Of a stretch of 64,000 nt of DNA, positions 62,999-64,000 are shown in pieces; within the stretch, counting starts at the first letter, position 1; every line of letters begins with the position of its first letter. The stretch spans positions 149,419,744 to 149,483,743 of the forward strand of contig NC_081407.1 in assembly GCF_030272615.1 (NCBI RefSeq). The letters run 5' to 3'. The position numbers were made by a program, and so were the translations under genes. The notes below the pieces were generated by a model. It searched no databases and was not told the origin of the DNA. It saw only the letters and a program-made list of their open reading frames with translations. This stretch comes from Cryptomeria japonica. Taxonomy: Eukaryota > Streptophyta > Pinopsida > Cupressales > Cupressaceae.

Positions 62999-64000
62999 CT
63001 AGTCTAGCATGTCATCTACCCCCCGATCTTGCTGATCAATGTTTCGGCAAGGCAGGGAACACGCTAGAGGAGGAACATCCAACACAGCAGATGGAGCTAT
63101 CACAAGATCCAAACAAGGGCTATGTTCATGTTCCAAGCCACATTGTTCTTGTCTGGGAGCTAGGATAAGTGCTTTAGAAAATTCATTAGATAAATGGTTA
63201 TCGATATCAACAAGTTCATATTCACTATTAGAAGTAAGAGGAGTAACATTTTCATCATGAATAACATTTTCATCTATATCATCATCAAGATTTATAAAAA
63301 TAGGATCTTTAACTCGCACAGGATCAAGACCATCATGCATCTTATGTTTAGGAGATTTAGGCTCAATGTCCAGCTGAGGAGAAAATGGAATAATGCTTGT
63401 TGAAGGTGTTTTTGGAGATTTCAAAGTTTGAGAAGCAGCTGCTTGAGCTCTAAGACGACGCTTTCATCGGCGTTCATGTGCAGAATGATTTCGTCTAGTC
63501 TTAGTAGGAAGTGGAGAAGATTGAGGAGGAGGAATGTTCTCATCCCTATCACTTGGGTGTTTAGGTTGTGGTCTCTTAGGCTGGATAATAGGAGAAGAAG
63601 AAGGTCTCTTCTCTCTATAAAAGGAAGGGGGAGGAACTGCTCCATATAAAGGAGGAATTTTTGGTTTAGGAAGGAGACCAAGTCCATCATGACGAGGAGG
63701 GATAGGTCTACTTTTAGGAAGTTTATTAGGCATAGACATAGTCACATCCATAGGGATGGGTTGGGAATCTTCTTGAGGAAAGACATTAGTTTTATCTTTC
63801 AAAGGAAGAACTTCCTTCTCAAGAATGATAGGAATGTCAAGTTTAGGTGTTCTAGGTTCACTTAAAGATAGGATCATATCTGTTTTCCACTTTTGATAAG
63901 ATTTGAAAAGATGATCACTTCGCGGAGGAAGAGATTGGAATTGTCTAGGCCAAAAGTAATCAATAGGAACACTAGAAATTCTTTCAGCTGGTTTAAAGAG
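62999..64000 (-). pseudogene. E3 unidentified Pro/Ser-rich ORF, C-terminal part
   Basis: The frame is open from the right edge (LFKPAERISSVPIDYFWP) to TAG at 62999, interrupted only by TGA at 63464-63466 where ERR-stop-KRR suggests an Arg CGA codon. Features include WPRQFQSLPPRSDHLFKSYQ, proline-rich PKSRPIPPRHDGLGLLPKPK, a basic patch (TKTRRNHSAHERR), an acidic stretch (PIFINLDDDIDENV) and a Cys/Pro-rich end. No RT, integrase or chromodomain motif is visible. Its place before the 3' LTR suits a pol tail or an extra 3' ORF. I do not recognise the family. Confidence 0.55.

Larger units (their letters stand above)
61025..64000 (-). mobile_element. E3: Ty3/gypsy-type LTR retrotransposon, 3' end only
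   Basis: On the minus strand an ORF runs in from the right edge to 62999. A 3' non-coding stretch follows, then a polypurine tract and a complete 3' LTR (62255-61025). The rest of the element lies beyond the window. Superfamily is inferred from LTR style and size, because RT and integrase are not visible. Confidence 0.7.

Overview
The window looks like intergenic DNA from a large, transposon-filled land-plant genome. Every recognisable protein family in it is a plant or eukaryotic mobile-element family: Ty3/gypsy elements with a second (archaeal-type) RNase H, Ty1/copia elements with tRNA-Met-like primer sites, an L1-type LINE with a DUF4283-like ORF1, and plant mobile domain (PMD) ORFs. I saw no rRNA, tRNA, CRISPR array or bacterial-type operon. 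A gymnosperm would fit the very long, old, nested elements, but that is inference.

Layout. 1-7777 (minus) is the 5' part of Ty3/gypsy element E1, whose gag-protease frame is joined in frame to an integrase tail. 7778-8481 is a Ty1/copia 5' fragment (LTR end, primer site, partial gag). 8482-26850 (plus) is E2, an 18.4 kb Ty3/gypsy element with two LTRs, gag, protease, a G-patch-like segment, RT, two RNases H, integrase and an antisense PMD ORF. 26851-31588 (plus) is the pol and 3' LTR of copia A. 31589-37073 (minus) is copia B of the same family, with integrase deleted. 37074-44549 (plus, very AT-rich) is a decayed Helentron-like rolling-circle element: OTU modules, Rep, PIF1-like helicase and a C-terminal endonuclease/exonuclease/phosphatase domain. 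44550-50162 carries two tandem copies of an RPA70-like single-strand-binding gene. 50780-55435 (plus) is a LINE that stops abruptly inside ORF2. 55436-60513 holds a 29-bp repeat array, a nine-exon unrecognised gene with exact codon phasing and two in-frame TAGs, and a 359-bp satellite. 61025-64000 (minus) is the 3' LTR and 3' ORF of another Ty3/gypsy element, E3.

How it fits together. The elements are nested: copia B interrupts the Helentron-like region, copia A abuts a cut copy of B's 3' LTR, E2 sits inside copia A pol, and E1 sits inside a copia LTR. Nearly all reading frames carry stops, often where CGA or CAG would be expected, which fits decay of methylated DNA. The least explained parts are the Helentron-like/OTU/RPA block (37-50 kb), the phase-0 gene at 55.9-58.4 kb, and complementary AGCGCT-motif arrays near the two ends of E2.
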